Assembly: GCA_014189435.1 (NCBI GenBank)
Contig: CP050293.1
Location: 7,073,001 to 7,137,000 of the forward strand
Reading direction: 5' to 3'
From: Mesorhizobium loti
GTDB lineage: Bacteria > Pseudomonadota > Alphaproteobacteria > Rhizobiales > Rhizobiaceae
DNA: 64,000 nucleotides
Part shown: piece by piece, positions 10,102-19,274 of the stretch
Numbering within the stretch: the stretch's first letter is position 1
Layout of the letters: each line of letters starts with the position of its first letter
Notes under the pieces: generated by a model
Seen by the model: the letters and a program-made list of their open reading frames with translations, nothing else
Databases searched by the model: none
What the model was told of the DNA's origin: nothing
Program-made: the position numbers and the translations under genes

Positions 10102-10296
10102 ATGCCTAGTTGGAACCGAGGCCACATTGTTGGCCAGAAGCCTCCGCTCAAGCCACGAGAAGTCTGGAGCATCCGGACGCGACTGCAGGTATCAGGCGCA
10201 GAACGCGATCTTGCGCTGTTCAATCTCGCGATCGACAGCAAGCTGCGCGGTTGCGACTTGGTCACGATCACCGTCGGAGACGTCGCCCTTTCGGGT
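10102..10296 (+). pseudogene. Tyrosine integrase fragment (N-terminal part only)
   Basis: From an ATG at 10102, preceded by GGAGAAGGA, the frame reads RGHIVGQKPPLKPREVW and DLALFNLAIDSKLRGCDLV. This is the N-terminal region of the short (about 200-residue) tyrosine recombinases common near mobile elements in rhizobia and sphingomonads. About 63 residues are recognisable, and the catalytic region with the R-H-R-Y residues is missing. Just before about 10297 the similarity stops and an ABC ATPase begins in a different frame. The family assignment is from memory of the conserved motif. Confidence 0.7.
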
Positions 10297-11227
10297 AAGG
10301 GAACGCGGCGTAACCGTGATCTACATCACCCATCGGATGAACGAATTATCGGAGATCGCCGACACTTGTACGGTAATCCGCGATGGGCGCTATATCGGCA
10401 CTGTGGAGATGAAAGGCTCGAAGCCTGCGACAATCATCGAAATGATGTTCGGCTCTGTAGCCAAGGCCCAGCGTCCTGCCCGCCGGATCGTGAAGCGCGA
10501 CCACCCGGTACTGTCGGTACGCGGGCTGACACGCCTGCCAGATTTTGCCGATGTCTCATTCGATCTCTATCCCGGCGAGGTCTTGGGGATGGCAGGCCTG
10601 CTTGGGGCCGGGCGCACTGAAACGCTGCGTGCGATATTTGGCGCGGATTCTTTCGAAACCGGCGAAATCCTAATAGACGGACAGAGTGTCCAAAAACCTA
10701 CGCCGAGGCGCATGAAAGAACTTGGGCTAGGCTACACACCGGAGAACCGAAAGGAAGTCGGGCTCGTTCAGAGTGCATCGGTCCACGACAACTTAATTCT
10801 TGCCAGTTTGCGCCGCATCGCGTCGCGCGGCCTCACGTGGCGCGAGAAGGAGTCCCCATTCGTTGCGGGGCAAGTGCGGGATCTCGGCATCAAAACCAAC
10901 GACCCGATGTTGCCGATTTCGACATTATCGGGTGGGAACCAGCAGAAAGTAGTGATCGGCAATTGGCTCAATAGCCAGCCGAAGGTGATGTTCTTCGACG
11001 AGCCCAGCCGCGGCGTCGACATTCTCGCGAAGCAGCAGATATTCGAGATTATTTGGCGCAAGGCCCAAGCGGGACTGTCCGCTGTTTTCGTTTCGAGTGA
11101 GCTTGAGGAACTGTTCGACGTCTGCGACCGCATATTGGTGATGCGGCAGGGCAGGGTAGTCTGCGAGGTTGCTCCTGAAACCATCAGCCTCGCGCAACTG
11201 TATCATCTATGTATGGAAGGTGCTTGA
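10297..11227 (+). pseudogene. Sugar ABC transporter ATPase (RbsA/XylG/MglA type), 5'-truncated
   Basis: The homology begins at RERGVTVIYITHRMNEL, the end of the first nucleotide-binding domain, so about 200 N-terminal residues, including the first Walker A, are missing. The second domain is present: a degenerate Walker A-like GLLGAGRTE, the signature LSGGNQQKVVIGNWL, Walker B VMFFDEPSRGVD, and the usual C-terminal SSELEELFDVCDRI. Monosaccharide ABC ATPases normally have two such domains in about 500 residues. The 5' end is joined to an integrase fragment. The permease starts 3 bases after its stop codon, so an operon is preserved, but no substrate-binding protein is visible. Confidence 0.85.
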
Positions 11228-11229
11228 CG

Positions 11230-12218
11230 ATGGCCACAGACGTTCAGACGGCGGACAGCCGCTCCATCTTCAAGCTTGGAGTGCTGCGCCTTATTATTCT
11301 GGAGTTGATCCTCGTCGCACTGTTCATATTCCTCGTCGTCGCCGCGCCGGGATTTGCCAGCGTCAACAATCTCCTCAATGTGCTGCGCGCCGTCTCCATG
11401 CTCGGAATCATTGCCTTCGGCATGACTGCCGTAATCATTGCTGGTGAAATCGACCTCTCGGTGGGCGCCGGCGCCGCCATGGCCGGCTGTCTCCTTGGCT
11501 GGGTCTGTGGCGCGCTGACCAACACTACTGGCCCACTCTTCGCTGCGACTGTCGGCTGCGTGACCGCCATATCGGTCGGTGCACTGTGCGGTCTTTTTAC
11601 CGGCAAGATGCGTGAATGGTTCAAGGTGCCATCCTTTATAACAACGCTGGCGCTTCTCACGGCCCTGCGAGGCTTTGCCAACTTGATCAGTGGGGGGTTT
11701 CCAATCACGACATTTCCGCGCGGCTTCAACTTTTTCGGAGCCGGCAGCGTGATGGGCATACCGTTTCCGGTATTCGTCTTCGCGGCGGTGTTTGTTGGCA
11801 TGCACTTGCTGCTGAATTTCACGAGCTTTGGGCGCGCGGTTTATGCAGTAGGTGGTAATGCCGAGGCCGCCAGGCTTTCCGGTATCAATGTCTTCGGAGT
11901 CAAGACAGGAGCGCTCGTCATCACGGGGGGCTGACGGCAGCGAGCGGCATCCTGATCGCCAGCCAGATCGGTTCGGGTAATGGCAGCACCGCGACCGGGA
12001 TGGAACTCAACGTAGTCGCCGCGGTAATCATCGGGGGCACGAGCCTTTTTGGCGGCAAGGGCCGTGTCTGGGGTACATTGCTCGGGGTTCTGTTCCTTGG
12101 GTGTATCAACAACGGCATGATATTGTTGAATGTCTCAGAATACTGGCGGTACGTGTTGAGTGGCGCCACGATCCTTGGCGCCGTGCTGCTCAATCAGATT
12201 TTGGAGCGGACGCGCTAA
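11230..12218 (+). pseudogene. Sugar ABC transporter permease (RbsC type), frameshifted
   Basis: The first frame starts at 11230 and has several membrane segments and the family motif AGEIDLSVGAGAAMAG. After ALVITGG at the GGGGGG run 11925-11930 it meets a stop at 11932-11934. The family sequence continues in another frame as LTAASGILIASQIGSG, then VAAVIIGGTSLFGGKG, to the stop at 12218. One added base would give 329 residues, the normal length for RbsC-like permeases. Together with the truncated ATPase this is a dead or nearly dead importer of unknown sugar specificity. Confidence 0.85.
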
Positions 12219-12627
12219 GTCCAAGCTTCAACGGCAGAACAGATTCGCTTAGACCGGCGCATGGTATCTATGAGCGGGTCTACCTTCACGCTATGCGGCC
12301 GGGGAATGCGGCATTCCAAAAACGTAAGTGTCATTCTTGCGGGTCCCTGCAACCACGATACTTTGCAACTCTACGCCTCTGCGTCCTTGTTTCCTGCGTG
12401 ACGAGGCGAGCGAAGCCTCAACCGGAGACCTCGCTATTGGGTTCGCCACCGAATACGAAGGATAGGGTTGGGCGAACCACCCGATGGTGAGTGCCCCCGT
12501 AACCAGACAATGCGACATCGTGCGAATCCATATCAGGGCTGCTGATTGACCATCAAAAACGCCGTACTAATTGCCGTACTAATTAGGAAAAAAGTACGGC
12601 GGCGGTTCGCTAAATGGTTGAAAAGCA
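12219..12627. other. Intergenic stretch between permease remnant and tRNA-Arg
   Basis: This 409-base gap has no credible gene; a 75-codon open frame on the minus strand (12291-12518) shows no recognisable feature. The right end holds a 12-base tandem repeat and an inverted repeat next to the tRNA. No integrase gene is present here. Confidence 0.4.
12561..12600. repeat. Tandem 12-base repeat with inverted copy next to the tRNA 3' end
   Basis: GCCGTACTAATT occurs twice in tandem (12561-12572 and 12573-12584). The reverse complement GTACGGC lies at 12594-12600, so a 7-bp stem can form with either copy. On the minus strand this lies 28 bases past the tRNA 3' end and is followed by a short T run, so it could terminate tRNA transcription or be part of an attachment site. 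Confidence 0.45.
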
Positions 12628-12704
12628 TGGTGATCCCGACAGGAATCGAACCTGTGACCTACAGATTAGGAATCTGCCGCTCTATCCTACTGAGCTACGG
12701 GACC
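12628..12704 (-). tRNA. tRNA-Arg (anticodon CCU)
   Basis: The minus strand folds as a complete cloverleaf. The acceptor stem GGTCCCG pairs with CGGGATC, the anticodon stem CAGAT pairs with ATCTG around loop TTCCTAA, and the T arm carries GGTTCGATTCC. The anticodon is CCT, reading AGG. The 3' CCA is encoded at 12630-12628. The 3' end faces the decayed accessory region on the left and the core genes lie on the right, which fits use of this tRNA as an integration site. Confidence 0.95.
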
Positions 12705-12742
12705 ACGCGGCCCGACACATAGCCGCTTCGGATCGTTTCGCC

Positions 12743-12777
12743 AAGAGGCCGGCCGAAGGCAATTCGACCGGCCTCTT
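12743..12777 (-). terminator. Hairpin after the M20 amidohydrolase gene
   Basis: AAGAGGCCGG (12743-12752) and CCGGCCTCTT (12768-12777) form a perfect 10-bp stem with a 15-base loop, placed 25 bases after the amidohydrolase stop codon. There is no long T run on the minus strand, so termination is likely but not certain. Confidence 0.5.
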
Positions 12778-12801
12778 ATGATTGTCAGGCGACTGGCGCT
12801 G

Positions 12802-13965
12802 TCAGGCGGCAAGCGCCGTTTCCGCCAGTTTCACCCAATAGCTCATGCCGTGCGGGATGACCTCGTCGTTGAAGTCGTAGGCAGGGTGGTGGAGGCCGGC
12901 GGTGTCGCCATTGCCGATGAAGATGAAGGCGCCGGGGCGGGCTTCGAGCATGTAGGAGAAATCCTCGCCGCCCATCACCGGCTGAATGCCGCGGTGGACA
13001 TGGGCGTCGCCGGCAACACCGATCGCGACGTCGCTGGCAAACACTGTCTCTTCCGCGTGGTTGAAGGTCACGGGGTAGTTTGCCTGGTAGTCGACCTCGA
13101 TCTTGGCGCCGAAGGCGGTCGCCAGCCCGTCGCAGATCGTGCGGATACGCTCTTCCGACTTCTTGGCGATTTCCTTGCGCAAGGTGCGCACGGTGCCGGC
13201 GATTTCGGCGGTTTCCGGGATGATGTTGTAGGCATCGCCGGCGTGGAATTTGGTCACCGACACCACCACGGCCTCGACCGGGTCGGTGCTGCGCGAGGCG
13301 ATCGTCTGCAAGGCGCCGACCAGCTGGCTGGTGATGACGATCGGGTCGATCGTGCCGTGCGGCATCGCCGCATGGCCGCCCTTGCCGCGCACGGTGATGG
13401 TGAACTCGGCGGTCGCCGCCATGATCGGGCCGGGGCGGATGGCGAACTGCCCGACAGGCAGGCCCGGCATGTTGTGCATGCCGAACACTTTGGAAATGTC
13501 GAAACGGTCCATCATGCCGTCCTTGACCATCTCGTTGCCGCCGCCGCCGCCTTCCTCCGCCGGCTGGAAGATCACCGCCACCGAGCCGGTGAAGTTGCGC
13601 GTCTCGGCGAGGTATTTCGCGGCGCCCAGCAGCATCGCCGTGTGGCCGTCATGGCCGCAGGCATGCATCTTGCCGGGAATGGTCGAGGCGTAGGGCTTGC
13701 CTGATATCTCGTTGAGCGGCAGCGCGTCCATGTCGGCGCGCAGGCCGATGGTCGGGCCTTTGCCCTGGCGGCCGCGAATGATGCCAACGACGCCGGTCTT
13801 GCCGAGGCCGGTTACCACGTCGTCGCAGCCGAAGGCTTTCAGCTTCTCTGTGACGAAGGCGGCGGTCTTGAAGACGTCGAAGTTCAGTTCTGGCGTCTGG
13901 TGCAGATGCTGGCGCCAGCCGGCAACTTCGTCCTGCATTTCGGCGGCACGGTTCAGGATTGGCAT
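12802..13965 (-). CDS. M20 family amidohydrolase (hippurate hydrolase-like)
   Basis: The 387-residue protein matches the M20D amidohydrolase group, which cleaves N-acyl amino acids and related amides. Metal-site motifs are MHACGHDGHT, FQPAEEGGGGG, FGMHNMPG and the C-terminal MGGEDFSYM. The dimerisation domain lies in the middle (FTITVRGKGGHAAMP). An upstream in-frame start at 14034 exists, but MPILNRAAEMQ at 13965 fits the family start better. Exact substrate is unknown. It is the first core-type gene right of the tRNA. Confidence 0.85.
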   Translation of the reverse strand: MPILNRAAEMQDEVAGWRQHLHQTPELNFDVFKTAAFVTEKLKAFGCDDVVTGLGKTGVVGIIRGRQGKGPTIGLRADMDALPLNEISGKPYASTIPGKMHACGHDGHTAMLLGAAKYLAETRNFTGSVAVIFQPAEEGGGGGNEMVKDGMMDRFDISKVFGMHNMPGLPVGQFAIRPGPIMAATAEFTITVRGKGGHAAMPHGTIDPIVITSQLVGALQTIASRSTDPVEAVVVSVTKFHAGDAYNIIPETAEIAGTVRTLRKEIAKKSEERIRTICDGLATAFGAKIEVDYQANYPVTFNHAEETVFASDVAIGVAGDAHVHRGIQPVMGGEDFSYMLEARPGAFIFIGNGDTAGLHHPAYDFNDEVIPHGMSYWVKLAETALAA

Positions 13966-14181
13966 GATGGTTCCATCTCGCTGTTGGGACAGGCGGGTGT
14001 TGTCCGCTGCCTTGCAATTGTGATCGCCAGGCACTTTGCCATGTTGGCGTCACATAGAGTAAATAGCACCGCAACGATACGGTCCGGTTTTTGAGGGTCG
14101 GACCTATCATGCTGGCGATCGCGTAACGAAATCTTACGGAGCCAGGGGCGACTACGGCAAGAGGCGATTTCGGATTTGATC

Positions 14182-15345
14182 ATGCGGCACAGGCATTTCC
14201 TCAAACTATTCTCGGCTGGCACAATCGCGCTGTCGGTCGTGGCCGGGCCGGCGCTGGCCAATCCGGTGGTTGTGTTCGACCTCGACAGCGGCAAGATCCT
14301 GCAGCATCAGGATGCGTTCAAGCGCTGGTACCCGGCCTCGCTGAGCAAGCTGATGACCGCTTATGTGACCTTTCGGGCGATCGCGGCGGGCGAGGTCCAG
14401 CTTGATTCGCCCATCAAGGTGACCAAACACTCCGCCGCCGAGCCGCCAAGCAAGATGGGCTTCAAGCCGGGCTCGGTGATGCGGCTCGACAATGCGTTGA
14501 AGATGATGTTGGTCAAATCGGCCAACGACATCGCCATGGCCGTCGGCGAAAATGTCGGCGGCTCGCAGGCAGGGTTCGCCGTTCGCATGAACGCTGAAGC
14601 CCGGCGCCTCGGCATGACCGGAACGTATTTCGTCAACCCGAATGGGTTGTTTTCGCCGGAGCAGTATACGACGGCGCGCGACCTCGCCTTGCTGGTGATG
14701 GCGATCCGCAAGGAATTCCCGCAATACGCGCCCTGGTTTTCGATCGAAGGTCTTGCCGTCGGCAAGAAGGCTATTCCCAACTACAATCTCTTGATTGGCC
14801 GTTATCCCGGCGCCGATGGCATGAAGACCGGCTTTGTCTGCCCCTCCGGCTTCAACATGATCGGCTCGGCGACGCGCAACGGGCGCACGCTGGTCGCGGT
14901 CGTGCTTGGCGAGAAGTCGGCGGTGACCCGTGCCGAGACCGCCGCGAGATTGCTCGACCAGGGTTTTGACACGCCTGCCGCCGGCTCAACCACCGTCACC
15001 ACGCTGGCGCCCTATGGCGACACTGTCTCGCCCAACGACATGCATGACGAGGTCTGCAAGAAGAAGGCGGCGGAAGAACAATCCGAAGCGCCGCCGGTCG
15101 CTGCCAAGGATGTGCCGAAATCGCCCTATCAGGAAAAGCTCGACCATGTGCCGACATTGGTTTCCGTCGGCCTTGGCGGCGCCACCGGTCCGGCGCCGAA
15201 GGCCATCCTCGACCAGGGCGCGCAGGAATACGCAGACGTGCCGATCCCCAGCTGGCGGCCCGACAGGCCGGCACCGGCCGGCACCGGTCCGAAGATTGCC
15301 GGTTCCGCCGCGCAGGGCGACCAGCCGGCCAAGGTTGCGAACTAG
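14182..15345 (+). CDS. D-alanyl-D-alanine carboxypeptidase (S11 family, penicillin-binding)
   Basis: The 387-residue protein begins with an export signal (about residues 1-27, ending GPALA). It has all three active-site motifs of low-molecular-weight PBPs: SLSK at 53-56, SAN at 113-115 and KTG at 215-217. It trims the terminal D-Ala from peptidoglycan stem peptides in the periplasm. After about residue 255 the typical beta-rich PBP5 C-terminal domain is not obvious; a Pro/Ala-rich tail replaces it, as in several rhizobial homologues. The CobW-like gene starts 3 bases after the stop, suggesting co-transcription. Confidence 0.9.
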   Translation: MRHRHFLKLFSAGTIALSVVAGPALANPVVVFDLDSGKILQHQDAFKRWYPASLSKLMTAYVTFRAIAAGEVQLDSPIKVTKHSAAEPPSKMGFKPGSVMRLDNALKMMLVKSANDIAMAVGENVGGSQAGFAVRMNAEARRLGMTGTYFVNPNGLFSPEQYTTARDLALLVMAIRKEFPQYAPWFSIEGLAVGKKAIPNYNLLIGRYPGADGMKTGFVCPSGFNMIGSATRNGRTLVAVVLGEKSAVTRAETAARLLDQGFDTPAAGSTTVTTLAPYGDTVSPNDMHDEVCKKKAAEEQSEAPPVAAKDVPKSPYQEKLDHVPTLVSVGLGGATGPAPKAILDQGAQEYADVPIPSWRPDRPAPAGTGPKIAGSAAQGDQPAKVAN

Positions 15346-15348
15346 AGC

Positions 15349-16455
15349 ATGGGCGGCTTCCCGATCCCCGTCTCGGTGCTGACCGGTTTCCTCGGCGCCG
15401 GCAAGACGACACTGCTCAACCGGCTGTTGAAGGATCCGGCGCTGGCCGACACGGCGGTCATCATCAACGAGTTCGGCGAGGTGGCGATCGACCATCTGCT
15501 GGTCGAACAGTCTTCAGACGGTATCATCCAGCTTTCCGACGGCTGCCTGTGCTGCACGGTGCGCGGCGAGCTGGTCGACACGCTGGCCGACCTGGTCGAT
15601 CGGCTGCAGACCGGCCGTATCGCCCGTCTTGCCCGCGTCATCGTCGAAACCACGGGGCTGGCCGATCCGGCGCCGGTGCTGCAGTCGATCATGGCGCACC
15701 CGGCACTTGTCCAGGCCTTCCGGCTCGACGGCGTCATCACGCTGGTCGATGCGGTCAACGGCAATGCCACGCTCGATGCCCATGTCGAGGCGGTCAAGCA
15801 GGTCGCCGTCGCCGATCGCATCGTGCTCAGCAAAGCCGATCTGGTCACCGACCCCGGCGATCTGGAAACGCTGCGGGCGCGCCTGCGGCAGATCAATCCG
15901 GGCGCCGAACTGCTCGATGTCGCCGACACGGAGACAGGCGTGGCGGCGCTGTTTGACTGCGGTCTCTACAACCCGGCGACGAAATCCGCCGATGTGCGGC
16001 GCTGGCTTGGCGAGGAAGCCGCTCATGATCATCACCATCATGATGGCCATGATCACCAGCATGGCCATGACCACGGCCATCGTCACGATCAGCGCGTGCG
16101 CTCCTATTCACTGGTGCATGACGGCCCGGTGCCGTTTTCGGCCATCGAGATGTTCCTCGACCTGCTGCGCTCGACGCATGGCGAGCATCTGCTGCGGATG
16201 AAAGGCGTCATCGAGCTCAGGGAAGACCCTTCGCGGCCGCTGGTGATCCATGGTGTGCAGAAGATCCTGCACCCGCCGGTGCAATTGCCGTCCTGGCCCG
16301 ATGGCCAGCGCGGCACGCGGCTGGTGCTGATCACGCTCGACATGCCGGAAGATTATATCCGCCGGCTGTTCGCCGCCTTCACCAACCGGCCGTCGATCGA
16401 CACGCCCGACCGCGCGGCGCTGGAGAACAACCCGCTGGCGATTGCGGGGCAGTAA
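15349..16455 (+). CDS. CobW/COG0523 family GTPase, probable zinc metallochaperone
   Basis: The 368-residue protein has a G1/Walker A motif GFLGAGKTT at 13-21, the family CxCC-type metal motif in DGCLCCTVRGE, a base-recognition motif (LSKADL), and a CobW C-terminal domain. Between them is a very His-rich linker at 16,021-16,095 (HDHHHHDGHDHQHGHDHGH) typical of metal-handling members. COG0523 proteins deliver zinc or other metals to client enzymes using GTP. The CobW role in cobalamin synthesis is less likely because the gene is not in a cob cluster. It is tightly linked to the upstream carboxypeptidase. Confidence 0.9.
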   Translation: MGGFPIPVSVLTGFLGAGKTTLLNRLLKDPALADTAVIINEFGEVAIDHLLVEQSSDGIIQLSDGCLCCTVRGELVDTLADLVDRLQTGRIARLARVIVETTGLADPAPVLQSIMAHPALVQAFRLDGVITLVDAVNGNATLDAHVEAVKQVAVADRIVLSKADLVTDPGDLETLRARLRQINPGAELLDVADTETGVAALFDCGLYNPATKSADVRRWLGEEAAHDHHHHDGHDHQHGHDHGHRHDQRVRSYSLVHDGPVPFSAIEMFLDLLRSTHGEHLLRMKGVIELREDPSRPLVIHGVQKILHPPVQLPSWPDGQRGTRLVLITLDMPEDYIRRLFAAFTNRPSIDTPDRAALENNPLAIAGQ

Positions 16456-16458
16456 ATT

Positions 16459-16713
16459 CTACGATTGTGGCACGCCGCGCTCGACCAGGAAGCGGTGGCC
16501 GCCGGACACCGCCGCCGTTTCAATCAACTGGTGGCCGCTGTCGGAGCAGAATGCCGGAATGTCGATGACGGCGAGTGGGTCGGTGGTCTCCAGCCAAAGC
16601 CGGCTGCCCGGCTGCATCCCGGCCAGGCGTTTTTTTGCCTTGAGCACGGGCAAGGGGCAGTTCAGCCCCTTGAGGTCGTAAACAGCGGCGCGGTCAGTCA
16701 CGGGTGAACTCAA
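16459..16713 (-). CDS. TusA/SirA-like sulfurtransferase
   Basis: The 84-residue protein has the TusA-fold signature LKGLNCPLPVLKAKK with the active Cys at position 19 (CPxP motif). Family members carry persulfide sulfur for tRNA thiolation or other sulfur relays. Its start codon overlaps the stop codon of the L,D-transpeptidase by 4 bases (ATGA), which suggests translational coupling. Confidence 0.85.
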   Translation of the reverse strand: MSSPVTDRAAVYDLKGLNCPLPVLKAKKRLAGMQPGSRLWLETTDPLAVIDIPAFCSDSGHQLIETAAVSGGHRFLVERGVPQS

Positions 16714-18008
16714 CCGCCGAACATGCCGAGCAGCTTGTTCTTCAGCTTCGTCACCCGGCTCTCGTCGGCGCTCGCCGCTTGCGTTTCGGCCACTGGCGCG
16801 GCTTCGGAAGGGGCCGCGATGGTCGCGGTGGCGACAGGGGCTTCCTTGGCGGCCTTCTCGGCCTCCTTTTCTGCCAGAGCCTGGGCCTTGGCGGCTTCCT
16901 TGGCTTGCTTGGCCGCCTCTATGGCAGCCAGCCTCTGCTCCTCGGCCTTCTGCTTGGCGGCCTTTTCGGCGTCGAGGGCAGCCATCTTGCGGCCGGCCGG
17001 CGAATCGATGCGGCCCATGCGCGCCGTCTCGGTCACCGAGCCATCGTTGTTGAGCGACGGCGGGTCGATCGGCACGCGCTCGCCGCGGGCGCGGCGCTTG
17101 GACCAGTCGGAGACGATGCTGGCTTCCTTGATGCCGGCGATGGTCGGCTTGGGTGGGGGCACGCTGGCCTTGACCGCGCCGTTGAAAGCCGCGTCATAGG
17201 TGCTCATGTAGGAATTGTACGCGCTTTTCAGCGAATCAGGCTGCGTCGTCGCCGGGCAGGCGCCGGTCGGATCGAATGTCTCACCATCGGCGGCAACCTG
17301 GTTGAAGACATAACGCTTTTCGCAGACATCGACCTTCGGCGGAACCTTGGTGATCTCGAAATTGTCGTAGCCGACCTTGAGCATCTTCCAGAATTCATAA
17401 TTCGGGTCGTTGCGATAGCGCGCCATGTTGGCGGCGGTCATGCGGAACGGAAACGCCTCGACCTGGAACTCGGTCTGCCCGCCCTGAAATGCGTCGCGGC
17501 CAAAGGCATAGATCTGCTCGATCTGCGCATCGGTCATCGAATAGCAGCCCGACGACGAGCAAGCGCCGTGCACCATCAGGTTCTGACCCGTGCGGCCATT
17601 GGCGCGGTCATAGGCGTTGGGGAAGCCGATGTTGAAGGACAGATGATAGTTCGAGCGCGGATTCATCTGCGACGGCCGCACCGTGTAGAAGCCTTCCGGC
17701 GCCTGGCGGTCGCCTTCGGTGTATTTGGGGCCCAGCTTGCCTGACCATTTGCAGATGTCGTAGCTGGCGACCATGTCGTAGCGGCCATTGGTCTTGGCTT
17801 TCCAGATCTCGAGCTTGCCCTCTTCCTTGAAGATGCGGGCCATCACCGACGAGGTGCGGACCATGCCCTTGGCCTTCATGTCGGCGAGGATCTTGTCGGG
17901 CAGCGGCTTGTTGGCCTCCGGCGCAAAATCCTTCATCGACGAATTGTTACACCCGGCAACGCCGAGGGCGGCGATCAGGATTCCGGTGCGGGCAAGCTTG
18001 ACAAACAT
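16710..18008 (-). CDS. Lipoprotein L,D-transpeptidase (YkuD/YafK type)
   Basis: The protein of about 432 residues starts with a lipoprotein signal whose lipobox is GVAGC. The L,D-transpeptidase catalytic motif HGACSSSGCYSM follows in the first half; its second Cys is the expected nucleophile. The last third is an Ala/Glu/Lys-rich helical region (about residues 310-385), then a short tail. It likely makes 3-3 crosslinks or anchors proteins to peptidoglycan in the periplasm. The start at 18008 (MFVKLARTG) gives a normal signal peptide; an upstream in-frame start at 18044 would spoil it. Confidence 0.85.
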   Translation of the reverse strand: MFVKLARTGILIAALGVAGCNNSSMKDFAPEANKPLPDKILADMKAKGMVRTSSVMARIFKEEGKLEIWKAKTNGRYDMVASYDICKWSGKLGPKYTEGDRQAPEGFYTVRPSQMNPRSNYHLSFNIGFPNAYDRANGRTGQNLMVHGACSSSGCYSMTDAQIEQIYAFGRDAFQGGQTEFQVEAFPFRMTAANMARYRNDPNYEFWKMLKVGYDNFEITKVPPKVDVCEKRYVFNQVAADGETFDPTGACPATTQPDSLKSAYNSYMSTYDAAFNGAVKASVPPPKPTIAGIKEASIVSDWSKRRARGERVPIDPPSLNNDGSVTETARMGRIDSPAGRKMAALDAEKAAKQKAEEQRLAAIEAAKQAKEAAKAQALAEKEAEKAAKEAPVATATIAAPSEAAPVAETQAASADESRVTKLKNKLLGMFGG

Positions 18009-18224
18009 GGCTGCGGATATCGTCTTTTCTCTGGCGCCGGGCATTTCCTGCCCCGGCTACTGCACTGCGCATCGACGGACCCTAAGCCCGTTAACCCTAA
18101 TAAATTCCTTACCGCAAGTGCCGACGCGTCCCCTTGCGGCAGTCTCATTGAGCCGAATGCAGCGGCATTTTTGTGGCAAAAATGCTCAGTACCGCCACAT
18201 TGTGGCGGGCAGGGCTGCCCGTGG

Positions 18225-19175
18225 TCAGAGACTGCGGCCCATGGCCAGATATTTCTCGCGGCGCTGCTCGCGGAAATCGGTGTTGGCGCCGGCAAAGTCC
18301 TTCATCGTCCTGGCGATCAGGTCGCCGGTCGCGGCAATCACGGTTTCGGCGCCGCGATGCGCGCCGCCGAGCGGCTCGGGAATGATGGCGTCGATGATCT
18401 TCAGCTCCAGAAGATCCTGCGCGGTGATCTTCATGTTGGTCGCCGCGTCCTTCGATCGTGTCGTGTCGCGCCACAGGATCGAGGCGGCACCCTCGGGCGA
18501 AATCACCGAATAGATCGCGTGTTCGAGCATGTAGACCCGGTTGGCGGTGGCGATGGCGATGGCGCCGCCCGAGCCGCCTTCGCCGATGACCACCGAGATC
18601 GACGGCACTTTCAGGCCAAGGCAGGCCGAAGTCGAGCGCGCAATGGCTTCGGCCTGGCCGCGCTCTTCGGCGCCGACGCCGGGATAGGCGCCGGCGGTGT
18701 CGACCAGCGTCAGCAAAGGAATCTTGAAGCGGTCGGCGAGCTCCATCAGCCGCACCGCCTTGCGGTAGCCTTCCGGCCGCACCGAGCCGAAATTGTGCTT
18801 CAGGCGGCTGGTCGTGTCGGAACCTTTTTCCTGGCCGATGATGGCAACAGGCTCGCCGCGGAAACGGGCGAAACCGCCGACGATTGCCTGGTCCTCGCCG
18901 AAATTGCGGTCGCCGGCCAGCGGCGTGAAATCGTTGAACAGGCCCTTGATGTAGTCGACGCAATGCGGCCTGTCGGGATGGCGCGCCACCTGCACCTTCT
19001 GCCACGGCGTCAGCGCCTTGTAGGCGTCGCGCAGCGCATCGCGGGAGCGCTTCTCGAGACGGCTGATCTCGTCGCCGACATCGACCGCCTCGCCGTTCTC
19101 GGCAAGCTTCTTCAGCTCGAGGATCTTGCCCTCGAGGTCCTGCACCGGCTTTTCGAAATCGAGGTAATTATACAT
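18225..19175 (-). CDS. accA: Acetyl-CoA carboxylase carboxyltransferase subunit alpha
   Basis: The 316-residue protein is a full-length AccA, which with AccD transfers the carboxyl group from carboxybiotin to acetyl-CoA in fatty acid synthesis. It opens with [15 protein letters not shown], and carries [32 protein letters not shown] and [11 protein letters not shown], hallmarks of the crotonase-fold subunit. An upstream extension to 19259 is open but not conserved in the family. It lies downstream of xerD in the same direction, the usual order in Hyphomicrobiales. Confidence 0.95.
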   Translation of the reverse strand: MYNYLDFEKPVQDLEGKILELKKLAENGEAVDVGDEISRLEKRSRDALRDAYKALTPWQKVQVARHPDRPHCVDYIKGLFNDFTPLAGDRNFGEDQAIVGGFARFRGEPVAIIGQEKGSDTTSRLKHNFGSVRPEGYRKAVRLMELADRFKIPLLTLVDTAGAYPGVGAEERGQAEAIARSTSACLGLKVPSISVVIGEGGSGGAIAIATANRVYMLEHAIYSVISPEGAASILWRDTTRSKDAATNMKITAQDLLELKIIDAIIPEPLGGAHRGAETVIAATGDLIARTMKDFAGANTDFREQRREKYLAMGRSL

Positions 19176-19274
19176 GCGTGAGCGGACCGATACGTCGGAA
19201 GGCAATGGCTGACGGAACCCTTGAATACAAGGCTCCGGGCGGTGAAATGTCGTCCTCACATAGCGATATGAGGC

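Noticed and set aside
10076..11227. Single 383-codon open frame read as one ABC ATPase gene
   Set aside because: Only the part from about 10297 matches an ABC ATPase; the first 74 codons are an out-of-frame reading of an integrase fragment.
12291..12518. 75-codon minus-strand open frame near the tRNA
   Set aside because: No domain, no ribosome binding site and no neighbour supports it as a gene.
12561..12600. Possible CRISPR-like repeat
   Set aside because: There are only two adjoining copies of 12 bases, with no spacers.
12778..13704. 308-codon plus-strand open frame
   Set aside because: It is antisense to the M20 amidohydrolase, with a composition typical of shadow frames.
18171..19181. 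336-codon plus-strand open frame
   Set aside because: It lies entirely antisense to accA, which has clear family motifs; high GC makes long antisense frames common.
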